From contig NZ_JOHS01000022.1 of the NCBI RefSeq assembly GCF_000725625.1, positions 24,782-88,781 on the forward strand: a DNA stretch of 64,000 nucleotides, given 5' to 3'. Below the pieces are notes generated by a model that saw only the letters and a program-made list of their open reading frames with translations, searched no databases and was not told where the DNA came from. Each line of letters begins with the position of its first letter. Position 1 is the first letter of the stretch. Position numbers and translations under genes: made by a program. This DNA comes from Streptomyces sp. NRRL F-6676 (lineage in GTDB: Bacteria; Actinomycetota; Actinomycetes; Streptomycetales; Streptomycetaceae). Below, piece by piece: positions 62,283-64,000 of this stretch.

Positions 62283-63485
62283 TCAGAGGAAGGTGTGCCC
62301 CTCGCCTCGGTACGTCGGCACGGTCGCCGTGACGGTGTCGCCCTCGACCAGGTGCAGCGCGTCGAACCGCTCGCACAGCTCGCCCGCCTTGGCGTGCCGG
62401 AACCACACCTTGTCGCCGATCAGCAGATCGTCGGCGGGGGAGCCGAGGAGCGGGGTCTGCACCTCGCCGGGGCCCTCCTGCGGGTCGTACCGCAGCCCCT
62501 CGGGCAGATACGGCACCGGCAGCCGGTCCCGGCCGGCCGCGCCCGACGCCGGGTAGCCGCCGCCGAGCACCGTCACCACGCCGACGCCCGGCCGACGCAC
62601 GACGGGCAGCGCGAACAGGGCGGCCGGACGGCCCTGGAACGAGGTGTAGTTGTCGAACAGCCGCGGCACGTACAGACCCGAGCCGGCCGCGATCTCGGTG
62701 ACCGCGTCCTCGGCGGCCGTGTACTGCACGCTGCCCGTGCCGCCGCCGTTGACGAACTCCAGCTCCGGCGCGACCGCCCGCACCGCGCGCACGGCCTCCG
62801 CGCGCCGCGCGGCCAGCTCACGGCGGGCCGCCGACTGCATCAGCCGCACCGCCCGCGACCGCACCGGCTGCCCGGCCACCGCGTCGCCCACGCCGGCGAT
62901 GTGTCCCTCGTACGCCATGATCCCGACCAGCCGGAAGCCGGGCGTACGGGTCACCGTGCGGGCCAGTTCGGCGAGCTGGGCGGGGGAGTGCAGGGAGGAA
63001 CGGCGGGCGCCGATCCGCACCCGGCCGCCGAGGAGCCGCAACGAGGTGTCCAACTCCACGCAGACCCGCACCTCTTCGGTGCCGCCGGCGCGGGCGGCGT
63101 CGATCAGCCGGAGCTGGGCGGGGTCGTCGACCATGACGGTGACGGCGGCGGCCAGCTTCGGATCGGCCGTCAGCTCGGCGTAGGCGGCGCGGTCGGCGGA
63201 GGGGTAGGCGAGGAGCACGTCGTCGAAGCCGGAGCGCGCGAGCCACAGGGACTCGGCGAGCGTGTACGACATGACGCCGGTGAAGCCCTCGCGCGCCAGG
63301 ACCCGTTCCAGCAGGGCCCGGCAGCGCACGGACTTGCTGGCGACCCGCACCGGCTTGCCCGCCGCGCGGCGCAGGATGTCGTCGGCGTTGGCGTCGAACG
63401 CGGCCAGGTCGACGAGGGCGAGAGGGGCGTCGAGAGCGGCGGTGGCCCTGTCGTACCGGGCACGGTCTGCGGCACGGGCGGTCAT
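62283..63485 (-). CDS. PLP-dependent amino acid deaminase/aldolase (alanine-racemase-like fold)
   Basis: 400 residues from ATG 63485; the frame runs on upstream through low-complexity sequence and is not used. An N-terminal alanine-racemase-type barrel has LALVDLAAFDANADDI and the PLP Lys in VRVASKSVRC (Lys51), then RLVGIMAYEGHIAG and FVNGGGTGSVQYT, which binds phosphate. The C-terminal beta domain of the D-threonine aldolase/D-serine dehydratase (DSD1) type has conserved His and Cys near GDKVWFRHAKAGELCERFD, placed as in the zinc site of that family. It probably acts on a D- or 3-hydroxy amino acid. The ribosome site is weak. Confidence 0.9.
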   Translation of the reverse strand: MTARAADRARYDRATAALDAPLALVDLAAFDANADDILRRAAGKPVRVASKSVRCRALLERVLAREGFTGVMSYTLAESLWLARSGFDDVLLAYPSADRAAYAELTADPKLAAAVTVMVDDPAQLRLIDAARAGGTEEVRVCVELDTSLRLLGGRVRIGARRSSLHSPAQLAELARTVTRTPGFRLVGIMAYEGHIAGVGDAVAGQPVRSRAVRLMQSAARRELAARRAEAVRAVRAVAPELEFVNGGGTGSVQYTAAEDAVTEIAAGSGLYVPRLFDNYTSFQGRPAALFALPVVRRPGVGVVTVLGGGYPASGAAGRDRLPVPYLPEGLRYDPQEGPGEVQTPLLGSPADDLLIGDKVWFRHAKAGELCERFDALHLVEGDTVTATVPTYRGEGHTFL

Positions 63486-63640
63486 GCCCGAAGCCTGCCA
63501 GAAGTGATTACCGCAGGGTAGGGGACGTTCCGGACCAAAGCCCCTGGCATCCCGGACTGGTTCCCGTGGGGACGGGTTCAGCCCGTAGAGTAACGCGCGG
63601 TGAGGGGGCGACCCCCAGACAGAAACGGGGGAAGGGACCC

Positions 63641-64000
63641 ATGAGCACGGAAGCACACCGCGCCCCGGTTCCCCCACACCCCCCGACCCCCTCGCGCCCG
63701 GGAACAGAACCGCGCACCCTCCCGGGAACCCCGGGAACAGAACCGCGCACCCTTCCGGGAACCCCTGGGGCAGCGCCGCGCACCCCGGGGGCCCAGGCGA
63801 CAGAGCCGCGCACCCCGGGCGTCCAGGGCGCAGAGCCGCGCACCCCGGGGGTCCAAGGCGCACACACCCCGGGGGTCCAGGGGGCAGAGCCCCCTAGGGC
63901 TGTGGGGCGGAGCCCCGAACCCACGCTGGGGGCGAAGCCCCCCACCCAGCGGGGTGCAGGGGCGCAGCCCCGCGGGGGTCCCGGGGGCGGCCGCGGCGGC
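63641..64000 (+). CDS. N-terminal part of a Pro/Gly-rich repeat protein, runs off window
   Basis: Starts at ATG 63641 behind GGGGGAAGGGACCC and stays open for 120 codons to the window end. TAGAGT at about 63585-63590 may be its -10. The sequence is low complexity with two repeat blocks: a 33-bp unit (encoding PGTEPRTLPGT) twice, then four copies or so of a 30-bp unit (encoding EPRTPGVQGA). It then passes into GC-rich sequence like the dispersed intergenic repeats (AVGRSPEPTLGAKPP). No signal peptide or domain is visible. The real domain, if any, lies downstream. It may also be a repeat expansion in front of a gene whose true start is further on. Confidence 0.5.
   Translation, partial: MSTEAHRAPVPPHPPTPSRPGTEPRTLPGTPGTEPRTLPGTPGAAPRTPGAQATEPRTPGVQGAEPRTPGVQGAHTPGVQGAEPPRAVGRSPEPTLGAKPPTQRGAGAQPRGGPGGGRGG
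63702..63900 (+). repeat. 33-bp and 30-bp tandem repeats at the start of the last gene
   Basis: Two 33-bp units with the core GGGAACAGAACCGCGCACCC, then about four 30-bp units with the core GCAGAGCCGCGCACCCCGGG, the later ones degenerate. Period lengths are multiples of three, so the frame is kept. The following bases to 63990 contain the GGGGCGGAGCCCC-type palindromes of intergenic repeats. Confidence 0.75.

Overview
The window is chromosomal DNA from a Streptomyces or a very close relative. GC content is very high with strong third-position bias, GTG and TTG starts are frequent, and the gene order matches what I recall of the Streptomyces coelicolor core region around SCO1665 to SCO1605. 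Named correspondences to S. coelicolor are from memory of that genome, not from a search. No tRNA, rRNA, CRISPR array, transposase or prophage gene was seen, so this is vertically inherited core with small variable inserts.

Layout. 1-4403: a histidine-phosphatase, DUF3090 and SCO1664-type trio, then the mycothiol ligase mshC, convergent with the PAC2-family segregation protein parJ. 4630-9881: glycerol regulon glpF-glpK-glpD with its IclR regulator gylR; matching palindromes lie upstream of glpF and gylR. 10172-14575: cobalamin methionine synthase metH with a structured leader, then a HAD phosphatase. 14919-21200: an orphan solute-binding lipoprotein, an orphan response regulator, a RecB-like Fe-S nuclease, an M50 intramembrane protease and TrmI. 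21426-22411: a secreted protein and an atypical ferredoxin.

22656-36850: the Pup-proteasome locus, in the order arc, dop, pup, prcB, prcA, (lacI-type regulator and MFS exporter), pafA, two FKBP prolyl isomerases, pafB, pafC, and two small proteins. Arc is the unfoldase ring, PrcA/PrcB the core particle, PafA the Pup ligase and Dop the depupylase. PafB/PafC are WYL regulators of the DNA-damage response. Pup here ends in Gly-Gly-Glu. 37216-41463: tatA, tatC and the Ski2-like helicase helY. 41839-46389: a complete conservon (cvnA-B-C-D plus a CYP157-type cytochrome P450), equivalent to rarABCDE.

46386-53693: pseudouridine synthase, siderophore-interacting reductase with an iron box, a 5'-3' exonuclease, a glycine-betaine type ABC transporter whose permease and binding protein are fused, a 15-bp minisatellite and a secreted propeller-like protein. 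53867-59850: an apparent gamma-glutamyl-amine utilisation island (PuuR-like regulator, PuuD-like amidase, FadR-type regulator, glnA4-type ligase, aldehyde dehydrogenase, short-chain dehydrogenase). 59885-64000: a secreted HAD phosphatase, a DUF2510 membrane protein, a PLP-dependent amino-acid deaminase/aldolase and the start of a repeat-rich protein that runs off the window.

The most promising subject for follow-up is the amine island. Its gene content spells out a complete route from an amino alcohol such as ethanolamine to an amino acid by way of gamma-glutamyl intermediates.
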